From JBEKDJ01 sp050014415 (GTDB lineage Bacteria; Desulfobacterota; BSN033; UBA1163), in NCBI GenBank assembly GCA_050014415.1, contig JBEKDJ010000005.1, forward strand, positions 1 to 35,616: 35,616 bases of DNA, read 5' to 3'. Within the stretch, counting starts at the first letter, position 1. Every line of letters starts with the position of its first letter. The translations under genes were made by a program, and so were the position numbers. Below are positions 9,362 through 17,874 of this stretch, piece by piece. The notes under the pieces were generated by a model. The model ran no database searches, was not told the origin of the DNA, and saw only the letters and a program-made list of their open reading frames with translations.

Positions 9362-12300
9362 TTATCCAATTCCCTTCAGGATATCCCTTGACAAATCAAC
9401 CCGATCGATCTCATCCAAGACTTGATCCACCCTCTTCTCCCATGTATTTTTTTGGATAAAACTTTCCGCTTCCTTTTGATTGAAAGGCGTCTTCTTAGCT
9501 ATCACGATGGCTTCTTCAAAATCATCTCGGCTGCAAGGAAATACTCCAGGAATTCCTTGGAGATGTGGCATATTCGTTGCTACGACCGGGAGTCCTAAGA
9601 ATAAGTACTCATAAAGTTTTATCGGGTCTACAGCTTGCGTCAATTTTCCTTCCTTGAATGGGATAATGGCAAGATCCCAAGAACGGGCATAGGAACGAAG
9701 ATCCTCGTGTTCCACTCTTCCCCAAAACTTAACGTTTTCAGGAAGCTTAAGCCCGGAAGGTTCTCCATAGCCAATAATGTGAAAAAACCAATCCTTTTTT
9801 CTGGAGGCTGTCTTTAACACCAGATCCCAGTCAAACCAGGATTCTGTTAAATATCCAAAATAACCGATGGTCAGGTTTCCCTTTTCAATGATTTTCCTTT
9901 CTCTTTGATTTTGTTGTAAGGCGATTACATCCACTCCATTTGGAATGATTGGGACATATACGGCTCCCATCTGCTTTAACTTTTCCGCCAAGATCGAATT
10001 GGTCGCGATGGTTAAATTAGCGTTGTGAACAAGATACTTCTCAACAGCAGGATCGTACCAGACCGCCTGACCTACCCTGGCAAATTCTTCCCAATCGTCG
10101 ACACAATCGTAAACTGTCACAAAGGAATGAGCATTGGCGATATTAATCTTTTCAAAAAGGAAAGAGTCGGGAAATTCAATTAAGAAGATCTTTTTCAACC
10201 CATTGGGTGAAAAGGAGAAGAGCCTCTTCTCAATCTTTGAAAATTCATCGATGGGGATAGATAAGATCAGAGGATCTGAAGATTCTACAATCTCTTGTTT
10301 CCGATCCCACCGCCAATAAAAAAATATTATTGGAATACCCCTTCGGGATAATTCTTTTGTTAACCATGTCGATCTCTGTCCCCTACTCTCCATATAGGGA
10401 TCCGTCGTATAGATGACGAATAACTTCTGACAGTCCCTCTTCTTGATAGAGTCTAAAAAGTTCTCTATTTCCTCTTGGGCCAAGAGGTTTGCGGTGGAGG
10501 ACGAAGAGAAAGGTTGTTCGAATCTTTCTCTATCCGGGAAAACCTTGTCAAAAAAAAACCTCCGGTATCGAAAACGATACTTTTCCCTTATTTTCTTTGG
10601 AATAACCTCGTGAATCCTTTTTAGAAGTCTAAAGAACCGCCCCCGTATTCTCTCAGTAATGCTTAGTCTGCGAATAACATAATCTAACTGCTGCTTTATG
10701 GAAATGAGCTGCTCTCTCATCTCCTTGGCTTGCTGATCGGCCCTGCTCTCGAGTTCCTTGATCCTCTTGATAGGCTCATCGAGCTTCCTCTTTTGTTCTC
10801 TGACCAACCCTTCCAGAAAAGATCCCCTCTCCCTTTCTCTCTCCAAAACCAGGGGAATAAATTCCTTTTCATACTGATGGATAATCTGGTCCCAAGTGTA
10901 ATGAGAAATAACTTTTCTTCTACCGTCTTTGGCTTTCTCCTTCCATTCCCCTCGGTTCCCATAAATGTTGAGCATTGCTTCGATTAACTCTGACGAATTT
11001 TTGGGAAAGTCGAGATGAGAATAATATTCCAAATCCGGTCCGCTCAGTTGAAATAGGTCTTCACAACAGTTCTCGATCAGAATGCCTATATCCTGATTCT
11101 CAATCAACTCCTCTGCTCCACCGACTTTCGTTAGAACAAGAGGGAGACCGTGGTACATCGCTTCTAAAGTGGCAATTCCCCAACCCTCAATAAGAGAGGG
11201 CAGTACAAAGGCATTGGCGACTCGGTAATAGGGAGAAAGATTTTCCACAAGTCCGATGAACTTCAGAGAATTTCCTAGGTGATGCTCTTCCAACTTCTTT
11301 TGAATGAAAGAAAAATAATCCTCGTCCAGGACAGGGCCGAGAGAGATCAACTTGATTTTGGGGTGATTCTTTGAAATTTCTTTCATCACCGCTACAAGCA
11401 AGTTCTGCATCTTCGCCGGGGTGATTGCGCCAACATGAAGGAAGATAAAATCCTCTTCGTCAAATTCGAAGACTTTACGATCCAGCTTTTCTTGGATGGA
11501 TTCCTCTTTGAATCGCTCGAGATCGATCCCGTCAGGAATGATTTCGACACGACTTCGTTCAATATTAAAACGATACTCAAAGAAGGAGGCCACCTGTTTG
11601 GAAACGGCAACATATTTTGAAACGTACTGGTCAGTTACTCTGAATTCATCCAATATCCCCCCTGAGTACCAACCATAGAGGTTGTGAAGAACCGAAGTGA
11701 AAGGGATTCCATATTGTTGGGCAATCGCAGAGCCAAAGAAAGAATAGTGCGAATTCACGAGATCGATCTGATACCGATGAAGAACCTCAATGTACTCCTT
11801 TTCCTTCTCCTTCCCTAGAATCTCCACAAGTATTCCTCTTTTCTTCAGCCGATTTGCTATGTGACCTCCCCTTTCAATACAAACGACTATAGGACGAAAG
11901 AGAACAGGATCGAGATGAGTGGCGATAGCATAAATAGCTTCCTCCATTCCCCCGCTATCAAGAGAAGGGGTCTCAATTAATATGCTTATCCTTCGATCAT
12001 CCTTTTCCAATGGCTTCAGTCCAAACTCTTCTCTCGCTTCTTCTTGAGGATCAGAGAGACTCGTCTGCAATCCGATCAGAGACTGCCCTCGATCTTTGTA
12101 AATTTGGGAGATGGGAATCAGGGCAGGAATGCCACTTCTCTCCATATAAGAGGCCAATTTCTCGTAGGCTTCAGCATAAGCAAGAGTATCTTTTCTGTGT
12201 CGAAGGCTTGGAAAGATGTCTTCAATGGCAAGATCTTTATAGGCCTTTAATAAAACCTTTGTGCGCTCCAGTTCCGTTTCAGGAGTTGCCTGATAAGTCG

Positions 12301-12943
12301 AATTTTCACCGTGCCATCGATATTTCAGGAGAGGCTTCTTGATCAGTCTAAGATCATTGTATCTTAAAATCCTCATCCACATATCATAGTCCTGGGCAGT
12401 CTTGAGAGATTCATCGAAATGGCCTGCCCTCCTGAAACATTCCATCTTGATAAGCGCACTGGGAGCAGAGAGAAAATCTCTTTCAAAGAGGGCAGGAAAG
12501 ATTTCTTCTTTTGTCTCGTATGGGACGATCGCCCATTGAGCTGCAGGATCATCTTTGATCTCTCTGCCTTCGGCATCAACAAGCTGTGGGTAAGCAAAAA
12601 CCAGGCCCAAGCCTGGATCTTCTTCAAAGTTCTTCAGTTGGGTCTCTAACTTTTCAGGGAAGAAGGCATCATCCGACGGAAGAAAATTGAAGTATTTCCC
12701 TCTGGCAAGTTCAAGGCCTCGATTAAGGGTAGCGCTCAGTCCCCGGTTCTCTTGTGAATAATACCGGATTCTTTCATCCCTAAATTTAAGGATCTCAGCC
12801 TCTGTGTTGTCACTGGAACCGTCGTTGATGATGATCAGCTCGAAATCCTCAAAGGTCTGATCGAGAACGCTCTGAATCGCCTCTCCGATATACTTCTCAT
12901 GATTATAGGCGGGGATAATTACGCTTGCTTTGGGGTTCTTCAT
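9362..12943 (-). CDS. Triple glycosyltransferase: GT2, GT4, coiled coil and second GT4-like module
   Basis: 1193 residues from the ATG at 12943. Module 1 (about 1-265) is GT2: SVIIPAYNHEKYIG at 7-20, NDGSSDNT at 40-47, an SDD metal site at 90-92, and DYDMW at 185-189. Module 2 (about 317-700) is GT4 with DGIDLERF after the hinge and EGWGIATLE at 586-594. A charged coiled coil (about 700-765) and a basic segment (765-800) follow. Module 3 (about 838-1185) is a second GT-B module (CQKLFVIYTTDP..., later IPNGVDV and KLYEYLFLGLPVVAT). It probably adds three sugars in sequence at the membrane surface, as in single-chain multi-GT O-antigen enzymes. The ATG at 13003 would add 20 odd residues without a Shine-Dalgarno, whereas AGAGGA stands before 12943. 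It is followed 7 bases later by the GT4-methyltransferase gene. Confidence 0.87.
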   Translation of the reverse strand: MKNPKASVIIPAYNHEKYIGEAIQSVLDQTFEDFELIIINDGSSDNTEAEILKFRDERIRYYSQENRGLSATLNRGLELARGKYFNFLPSDDAFFPEKLETQLKNFEEDPGLGLVFAYPQLVDAEGREIKDDPAAQWAIVPYETKEEIFPALFERDFLSAPSALIKMECFRRAGHFDESLKTAQDYDMWMRILRYNDLRLIKKPLLKYRWHGENSTYQATPETELERTKVLLKAYKDLAIEDIFPSLRHRKDTLAYAEAYEKLASYMERSGIPALIPISQIYKDRGQSLIGLQTSLSDPQEEAREEFGLKPLEKDDRRISILIETPSLDSGGMEEAIYAIATHLDPVLFRPIVVCIERGGHIANRLKKRGILVEILGKEKEKEYIEVLHRYQIDLVNSHYSFFGSAIAQQYGIPFTSVLHNLYGWYSGGILDEFRVTDQYVSKYVAVSKQVASFFEYRFNIERSRVEIIPDGIDLERFKEESIQEKLDRKVFEFDEEDFIFLHVGAITPAKMQNLLVAVMKEISKNHPKIKLISLGPVLDEDYFSFIQKKLEEHHLGNSLKFIGLVENLSPYYRVANAFVLPSLIEGWGIATLEAMYHGLPLVLTKVGGAEELIENQDIGILIENCCEDLFQLSGPDLEYYSHLDFPKNSSELIEAMLNIYGNRGEWKEKAKDGRRKVISHYTWDQIIHQYEKEFIPLVLERERERGSFLEGLVREQKRKLDEPIKRIKELESRADQQAKEMREQLISIKQQLDYVIRRLSITERIRGRFFRLLKRIHEVIPKKIREKYRFRYRRFFFDKVFPDRERFEQPFSSSSTANLLAQEEIENFLDSIKKRDCQKLFVIYTTDPYMESRGQRSTWLTKELSRRGIPIIFFYWRWDRKQEIVESSDPLILSIPIDEFSKIEKRLFSFSPNGLKKIFLIEFPDSFLFEKINIANAHSFVTVYDCVDDWEEFARVGQAVWYDPAVEKYLVHNANLTIATNSILAEKLKQMGAVYVPIIPNGVDVIALQQNQRERKIIEKGNLTIGYFGYLTESWFDWDLVLKTASRKKDWFFHIIGYGEPSGLKLPENVKFWGRVEHEDLRSYARSWDLAIIPFKEGKLTQAVDPIKLYEYLFLGLPVVATNMPHLQGIPGVFPCSRDDFEEAIVIAKKTPFNQKEAESFIQKNTWEKRVDQVLDEIDRVDLSRDILKGIG

Positions 12944-13062
12944 GGCTGATGACGTCCTCTGAATCCATCCTCCCTTTCCAATGAGGACTAAAATGAATCC
13001 CATGACCGGATGGAAAGTAAAGGTTTATTTAAGAACTGTTCACTACAGATTCAAGATCATGC

Positions 13063-14724
13063 TTAGGGTCGATCGTTAAAAAATCTGACCTTTTTTATTC
13101 CTGATCGCACGCTTTCTGTGACATCAACAAATCTCTTCTCTTCTGGTAAAAATTCAAAAAAAATTGCCTTTTCATCTCTCACGATTTCATCCCCCTTGGG
13201 GAAATTGCAGTAAAAATAGGCCAAATCCCCAACCACTGAAGGAAACAAATCCTTCCCTCCGCTCGTATTCAACAAGGGCTGCATCTCTATCTTGTGGATA
13301 TCTTCTCTCAATACGAAATTATACCAAGGGGGCTTCTCAGTAAAAAATAGACAGTGAATGAATTTGGAACCTTTGGGGGCGATGGACTTCAGCATCCCAT
13401 CGCCAAATTCGCGAAAATGGCTGTGCATTTGGGTGTTGAGGAAGTAAATCTTGCTGCCCGCATCAACGGATGGCGATTCGTAAACGGCTTTCACGGCAAG
13501 CTCGACCAATCGCCGTTCTTCGCCGTTCGTTAATTCTCTCCATTTCTGACCGAGGGAAAAAGAAGACAGAAAATACGAAAAAGCAATGAACAAGAAAGCG
13601 GAAAAGACCAGGGCAAAATAGATCCGGCTGAGTTTTCGATACCCAATAAGTTCGAAAAGAAGACTGAGCGAGCTGCTTAAAAAGATCAGGCATCCCAGAA
13701 GAGCAAGGTAATAAAATCTCCCTTCCGCAATGAGAAAAAAAGAGAATGCCTCCGTTGTGACGAGCGTCGAAAGACCTATCACCGGGGCCATGAGGAACCC
13801 TGCCATTCCGATGATCCCAAAAGAGAAGAGAAAGAGATGCCACGGGATGGGCTTTTTCCCCCGGAGGAATAAGTAGACGACGAAAAGAATCAGCAGAAAC
13901 CAGGCCAGAAAAAATGCTTTGACAAAATCCCCCATCATCGAAGGACGGGCATGCCATAAAAACAGATCCGGCATGAAGCGTACCCATTTCGACAAACCAT
14001 TCCATAAGGAGGCCAAGATTCCCTCTCTGAAGAAATCGCTGGATGCAACTTTCAAGAAGGAGGACCGTATCACATATAGGAAAAAACCTGTGAGGTAATA
14101 GGGTGATAGCAGGAGAATCCATTGGGACCGGCGATCCTTCGACTCACGCCTTGGAAAGGTAAACAGAACGAGCGTGATCAGCATCGGGAGGATATAGGAG
14201 ATTTCTTTGCTTAATATTGCCAAGATACTACTCACCACTGAACAGACAATATAGCCCTTACGTTCAGTGGCAAGGAATCTGGAAAAGAGATAGATCGTTA
14301 AAAGAATAAACATCGTCGCCACTAAATCAAACCGGCTTGCCAAGGAAGTTGAAATCGCAACAGGATGGATCAAGAAAAAGAGGGCGGAGCATAAGACAAT
14401 GAAAGGCCTCCTATCGACCCACTCGCGTAGGAGCAAGTAGAACAAGAAGGTAGTTAGAACGTGCAAGAAGGGACTGAAAAGATTGTGAAGGATCGGGTTC
14501 AATCCGAAGAGCTGGTAAGGGAGCCAGTAGGAGAGCATGCCCAGGGGCCTGTAATAAAAACCCCCGGGAAAATAATTTTGAATAAAAAAATAGAGGGGAT
14601 GACCCACATAGCGGTTGACGCAAAGCAGGGGGAAATCATCCCAATAAAAAAAACTGGTGAGGGTCGGAGAAAAGACCACGGCACCGATGAATAGAAAGAG
14701 AAAGAAAACGTAACTCGTTTTCAT
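13063..14724 (-). CDS. GT-C type membrane glycosyltransferase (GT39/TMTC-like)
   Basis: 553 residues with about ten transmembrane helices. The first periplasmic loop has the diacidic YWDD (D29, D30), and YYRPLGMLSYW followed by LFGLNPILHNL is typical of polyprenyl-phosphate-dependent sugar transferases of the PMT/TMTC/ArnT class. A soluble C-terminal segment of about 120 residues follows the last helix. It should act on the periplasmic face using a lipid-linked sugar; donor and acceptor are unknown. It lies 10 bases after the methyltransferase gene and about 120 bases before the triple-GT gene, in the same operon. It shares architecture but not the LWPGQ/IRQE blocks of the paralogue pair at 76-5355, so it belongs to a different subfamily. 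Confidence 0.8.
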   Translation of the reverse strand: MKTSYVFFLFLFIGAVVFSPTLTSFFYWDDFPLLCVNRYVGHPLYFFIQNYFPGGFYYRPLGMLSYWLPYQLFGLNPILHNLFSPFLHVLTTFLFYLLLREWVDRRPFIVLCSALFFLIHPVAISTSLASRFDLVATMFILLTIYLFSRFLATERKGYIVCSVVSSILAILSKEISYILPMLITLVLFTFPRRESKDRRSQWILLLSPYYLTGFFLYVIRSSFLKVASSDFFREGILASLWNGLSKWVRFMPDLFLWHARPSMMGDFVKAFFLAWFLLILFVVYLFLRGKKPIPWHLFLFSFGIIGMAGFLMAPVIGLSTLVTTEAFSFFLIAEGRFYYLALLGCLIFLSSSLSLLFELIGYRKLSRIYFALVFSAFLFIAFSYFLSSFSLGQKWRELTNGEERRLVELAVKAVYESPSVDAGSKIYFLNTQMHSHFREFGDGMLKSIAPKGSKFIHCLFFTEKPPWYNFVLREDIHKIEMQPLLNTSGGKDLFPSVVGDLAYFYCNFPKGDEIVRDEKAIFFEFLPEEKRFVDVTESVRSGIKKVRFFNDRP

Positions 14725-14734
14725 ACACTACCCA

Positions 14735-15496
14735 TTACATCCGCTTTTTCGCCACAATCACAACTTCATCGTCTCTCGCCCACATTTTATTAACGGCCTC
14801 AGAAAACTTTTCCATCTTTTGATTGAATTCTTCAATCTTCCTATTTAGCTGCAGAAGAGGAATTTCTGCCCTGTCATCCCTATGGCCCCAAAACCCCTTC
14901 CAACGCGAATCTCCTTGAAGTGCTGAAATCGGCTCGAGACGAGGTGTCTCCAAGAGATTGGGGGTCTCCTCTTCATTGGAGGTTACCACACTTAATCCAT
15001 AATGTTGGCAGACTGACGCGATCAAGTTTCCCGTATAGAACCTTACATGTTCCGGATCCCTCCAGAAGCCGAAGAGGTGGAGTCTGATGGATCCTGGATT
15101 GGGCAAAACGAACACGAGGACTCCCCCTGGATCTAACCCATTTGCAATCAATTCGATCAACCGAACCACACGGTCGAAGGGAATATGTTCTAAGAAATGG
15201 GAACAGAAAATGCCGTCATAACTCTCCCCTGCCCTTTCTAAATGTTCGAATATGTCAGCCTGAATGACGTCTAAATTCTTTAGACGGGCTTTCATAACAA
15301 TTTGTTCATCCCGATCCACTCCCATGGCCTGGATCCCTGCCTCTTTCAACAATTCCAAGAAAACCCCGGGACCGCAGGCCAGATCCAGAACCCGTTTGCA
15401 GTCTTTAAAAAAACGGACTCGAGGCAGTTGAAGCATCCGGATGTATTCACTGTCCATCAAGCGGGATTCATAGTCAGAATAGCTGAACGGTTTCAT
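14735..15496 (-). CDS. Class I SAM-dependent methyltransferase
   Basis: 253 residues. Motif I VLDLACGPG is at 36-44, VDRDE ends strand 2, QADIFEHL marks the adenine-side acidic loop, and CSHFLEHIPF is the usual FLEH motif of glycan-cluster methyltransferases; LVFVLPNPGS is the post-core strand. The last 50 residues form an amphipathic helix (LNRKIEEFNQKMEKF) that may dock to a partner enzyme. Its start ATG overlaps the stop of the GT4 gene (ATGA). It probably methylates a sugar or a chain-terminal residue during glycan synthesis, possibly acting as a chain-length cap (inference). Confidence 0.85.
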   Translation of the reverse strand: MKPFSYSDYESRLMDSEYIRMLQLPRVRFFKDCKRVLDLACGPGVFLELLKEAGIQAMGVDRDEQIVMKARLKNLDVIQADIFEHLERAGESYDGIFCSHFLEHIPFDRVVRLIELIANGLDPGGVLVFVLPNPGSIRLHLFGFWRDPEHVRFYTGNLIASVCQHYGLSVVTSNEEETPNLLETPRLEPISALQGDSRWKGFWGHRDDRAEIPLLQLNRKIEEFNQKMEKFSEAVNKMWARDDEVVIVAKKRM

Positions 15497-16836
15497 CCCC
15501 TCTTCCTGACGACTCTTTTATAGATCTCTTCCAAATCTGAGGCATGCTCTGCCATCGACTTCACCTTAGGCATCTTCAAAGCCATTTTTTGGAGAAGTCC
15601 CGGTTCGTCGACAAACCGGAGCATACGGTCTCTCAATTCCCTTATGTTCCCTGGTTCAAAGAGAAGTCCGTTTTCCCCTTCTTGGATCGCCTCGGGAATG
15701 GCACCGATTCTTGAGCCAATGACAGGCAAACCCATGCTGTTGGCTTCTCTAATGATGAACGAAAAGGATTCCGGACAGATCGATGGCAAGACCGCGACAT
15801 CCTGGTCTTTTAAAGCCTCCGAAAGGTTCTCCCTCCTAAAAGGACCTCGAAAATCGATAGAGAATCCGTTTGCCTGTGTTTTTAGCTGATCATAATAGGT
15901 TTCAGTCCACGGATTTCTACTCCCGTAGATCGTCAAGGTGGCTTTCCCTTGAGGAAGGCCCTTGAAGGCATCGACCAGGAGGTGAAGCCCTTTGAGGGGA
16001 AGGATATTTCCAAAATAGCAGAACCGGACCTTCCCATTCATCTCTTTTCCCCGTCCATGACCCTTAATAGGAAGAATTCCCAGAGGAACAACTCTCAGCC
16101 TAGATTCTATGAAAGGGTAGTACTTCAAAAACTCCTTTCTAACAAAAGACGATGGGGCCAATAGGACATCTGGGATTTTCAAGATTTCGTACATGAAGCG
16201 GTACCGATGAAAGACTTCATACCCCTGTTCGCCAAGGAACTTAGGAGGAATGAAGAACCGTTTTGTCCATTTAACGAAAGAAAAGGGGAGGATCTCTCTA
16301 TTCTTTAAGAAGAAGTTGGTCCTCACGTCCCTGGGCTTCAAACCATAAAAGTGACTCAAACACGATACACATTCTAATCCGTAGAGAGGACCCGGACAGA
16401 GGAGATTACCCTCTTTTAGGAGATGTGTTCGATGACAGAGGACGAAAAAATCATGGAGAGTTAAAACAACCGGAATCCCCTCTTCCTTTGCCAGTCGCAA
16501 TAGGTGTGCGGAAAGGGCGATGAAATGTTGAAAATGGACGACGTCAGGTTTCTCCTGACTAAGTGTTTTTAGAAAGGCCTCGTCAAAGTAATGGTTGTCA
16601 TAATAGATCCTGGGATCGGGGATTCGGGTGAGATTATTTACCACCCGGGTCACTTGCAGCCCGTTCACTTCATCACAAGAAGATAAGAATTCCTCTTTTT
16701 GGGGATCTTCTTCCCGGCAGAAGATGTGGATAGAATGATTCCTCTCTGTCAACGCCTTCGAGAGATAGAACGTATAGAGCTCGACGCCTGCATTTTCTTT
16801 CGGGGGAAGACCATGGCTTACTTGTAGAATCTTCAT
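15493..16836 (-). CDS. GT4 family glycosyltransferase
   Basis: 447 residues with a GT-B fold: KILQVSHGLPPKENAGVE at the N-terminus with the glycine loop, LTLHDF, and a donor half starting at VRFCYFGNILPLKG. The conserved E-x7-E pair is E356 and E364 (PESFSFIIREAN). A cysteine cluster (C147, C156, C159) sits in the acceptor half, as in a known subgroup of GT4 enzymes where it probably binds a metal or stabilises the fold. Cytoplasmic enzyme using a nucleotide sugar. It is coupled by ATGA overlaps both to the upstream GT2 and the downstream methyltransferase genes, so the three are made in step. Confidence 0.88.
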   Translation of the reverse strand: MKILQVSHGLPPKENAGVELYTFYLSKALTERNHSIHIFCREEDPQKEEFLSSCDEVNGLQVTRVVNNLTRIPDPRIYYDNHYFDEAFLKTLSQEKPDVVHFQHFIALSAHLLRLAKEEGIPVVLTLHDFFVLCHRTHLLKEGNLLCPGPLYGLECVSCLSHFYGLKPRDVRTNFFLKNREILPFSFVKWTKRFFIPPKFLGEQGYEVFHRYRFMYEILKIPDVLLAPSSFVRKEFLKYYPFIESRLRVVPLGILPIKGHGRGKEMNGKVRFCYFGNILPLKGLHLLVDAFKGLPQGKATLTIYGSRNPWTETYYDQLKTQANGFSIDFRGPFRRENLSEALKDQDVAVLPSICPESFSFIIREANSMGLPVIGSRIGAIPEAIQEGENGLLFEPGNIRELRDRMLRFVDEPGLLQKMALKMPKVKSMAEHASDLEEIYKRVVRKRG

Positions 16837-17780
16837 TTTTTCACGATTGAAGGTTGAAGAGAGAACCTTTCTCTTAATTTCAAGGGAATCTTCTCAAGGT
16901 GGGTTCCCAGCCAGAGTCCGCCAAATGCCGATAAATACCAAGAAGAGCTTGGGAAAAACCACCCTAAAAAACCCCACTTCTTCCCCTCTTCAGATTTGAA
17001 AAATCGAAAGTCGGCCTTTACCGAATCACGGGTCGCTGAAAAGATATCCTTAAATCGAGGAAATTCCTCTTTGCCGAATATCTCCTTCATCGCTCTCGCA
17101 TGTTCGAAGTGCCGTCTGAAGTTTTTGATGGGTCGATAGTGGTGGGAATGGATGACAATAGAGTGAGGTACATAAACTGTTTTTAGCCCTGCTTCTAATA
17201 CTCTCCGGGCCCAGTCTTGATCTTCAGCGAATTCGAGTCTTCTGAATGGGAATCTCCGCCAAACCTCCTTCCGAACACAAGAACTGGTATTGGAAAACCA
17301 AATAAAAGGATATTGGTTCTCCTCGTAGTCAGGATTGCCTATGGCTGAATTGACCCTCATCTCTTTTCCTGAAACCAGCTCGGTTTCAAGAATCTGCCTC
17401 TTTTCCATCAGGTGGCAGTTTCCTCTAGGCCGTTGGCTGCTAAAAGCGCCAGCGACGAGAGGATCCGATTTCAGCGGGTGCACCAGTCCTTCAAGCCATT
17501 TCCCGTCGAGGGGAGTTGCATCTTGGGTGAGATAGACGAGATATTCCCCTGTTGCCAATCGGGCCCCAAGGTTCCTCGTCTCTCCATGGTTGAATGTGGC
17601 GGAAGGAATCTCTTCTATGCGAACAGGGAATTTAGCCAATATCTCTTTGGTATTGTCAATCGAATCGGAGTCGATTGCAATGACCTCGAACGTTTCCTCG
17701 ACCTCCTGAGCAAATACTTTTTCTAGTATCTCTTCAAGGTAGACATCCCCATTTTTGGTGAGAATGATGATTGAGATCAT
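16833..17780 (-). CDS. GT2 family glycosyltransferase, rhamnosyltransferase-like
   Basis: 315 residues. SIIILTKNGD opens the GT-A fold; FNHGETRNLGA (63-73), TQDATP (85-90), SNTSSCVRKEVW and EDQDWA match the pattern of bacterial rhamnosyltransferases of the RfbF/WbbL type. The C-terminus is basic and amphipathic, suggesting membrane association. It is the first gene of the compact operon that runs down to 7336. No Shine-Dalgarno is seen before the ATG at 17780, and the sequence immediately upstream is an inverted repeat (17788-17874), so the promoter may lie further upstream or the gene is read through from the citrate-synthase-like gene. Confidence 0.85.
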   Translation of the reverse strand: MISIIILTKNGDVYLEEILEKVFAQEVEETFEVIAIDSDSIDNTKEILAKFPVRIEEIPSATFNHGETRNLGARLATGEYLVYLTQDATPLDGKWLEGLVHPLKSDPLVAGAFSSQRPRGNCHLMEKRQILETELVSGKEMRVNSAIGNPDYEENQYPFIWFSNTSSCVRKEVWRRFPFRRLEFAEDQDWARRVLEAGLKTVYVPHSIVIHSHHYRPIKNFRRHFEHARAMKEIFGKEEFPRFKDIFSATRDSVKADFRFFKSEEGKKWGFLGWFFPSSSWYLSAFGGLWLGTHLEKIPLKLRERFSLQPSIVKK

Positions 17781-17787
17781 AGATAAC

Positions 17788-17874
17788 TGGAATAGTGGAA
17801 CAATGGAATGTGGGGGAAAAAGGGGAAAAGACCTGACTTAATTCATGGTTCCAGCATTCCAATATTCCATTTTC
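17788..17874. repeat. Intergenic inverted repeat of the TGGAATA word family
   Basis: Left arm TGGAATAGTGGAA (from 17789) and right arm TTCCAATATTCCA (within 17857-17870) pair over 13 bases with one mismatch. The right arm abuts the stop codon of the Re-citrate-synthase-like gene and the left arm lies 8 bases before the GT2 start. A looser copy of the same words (GTGGAATGG..., AATATTCCATCAC) is at about 26910-27018. Confidence 0.6.
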
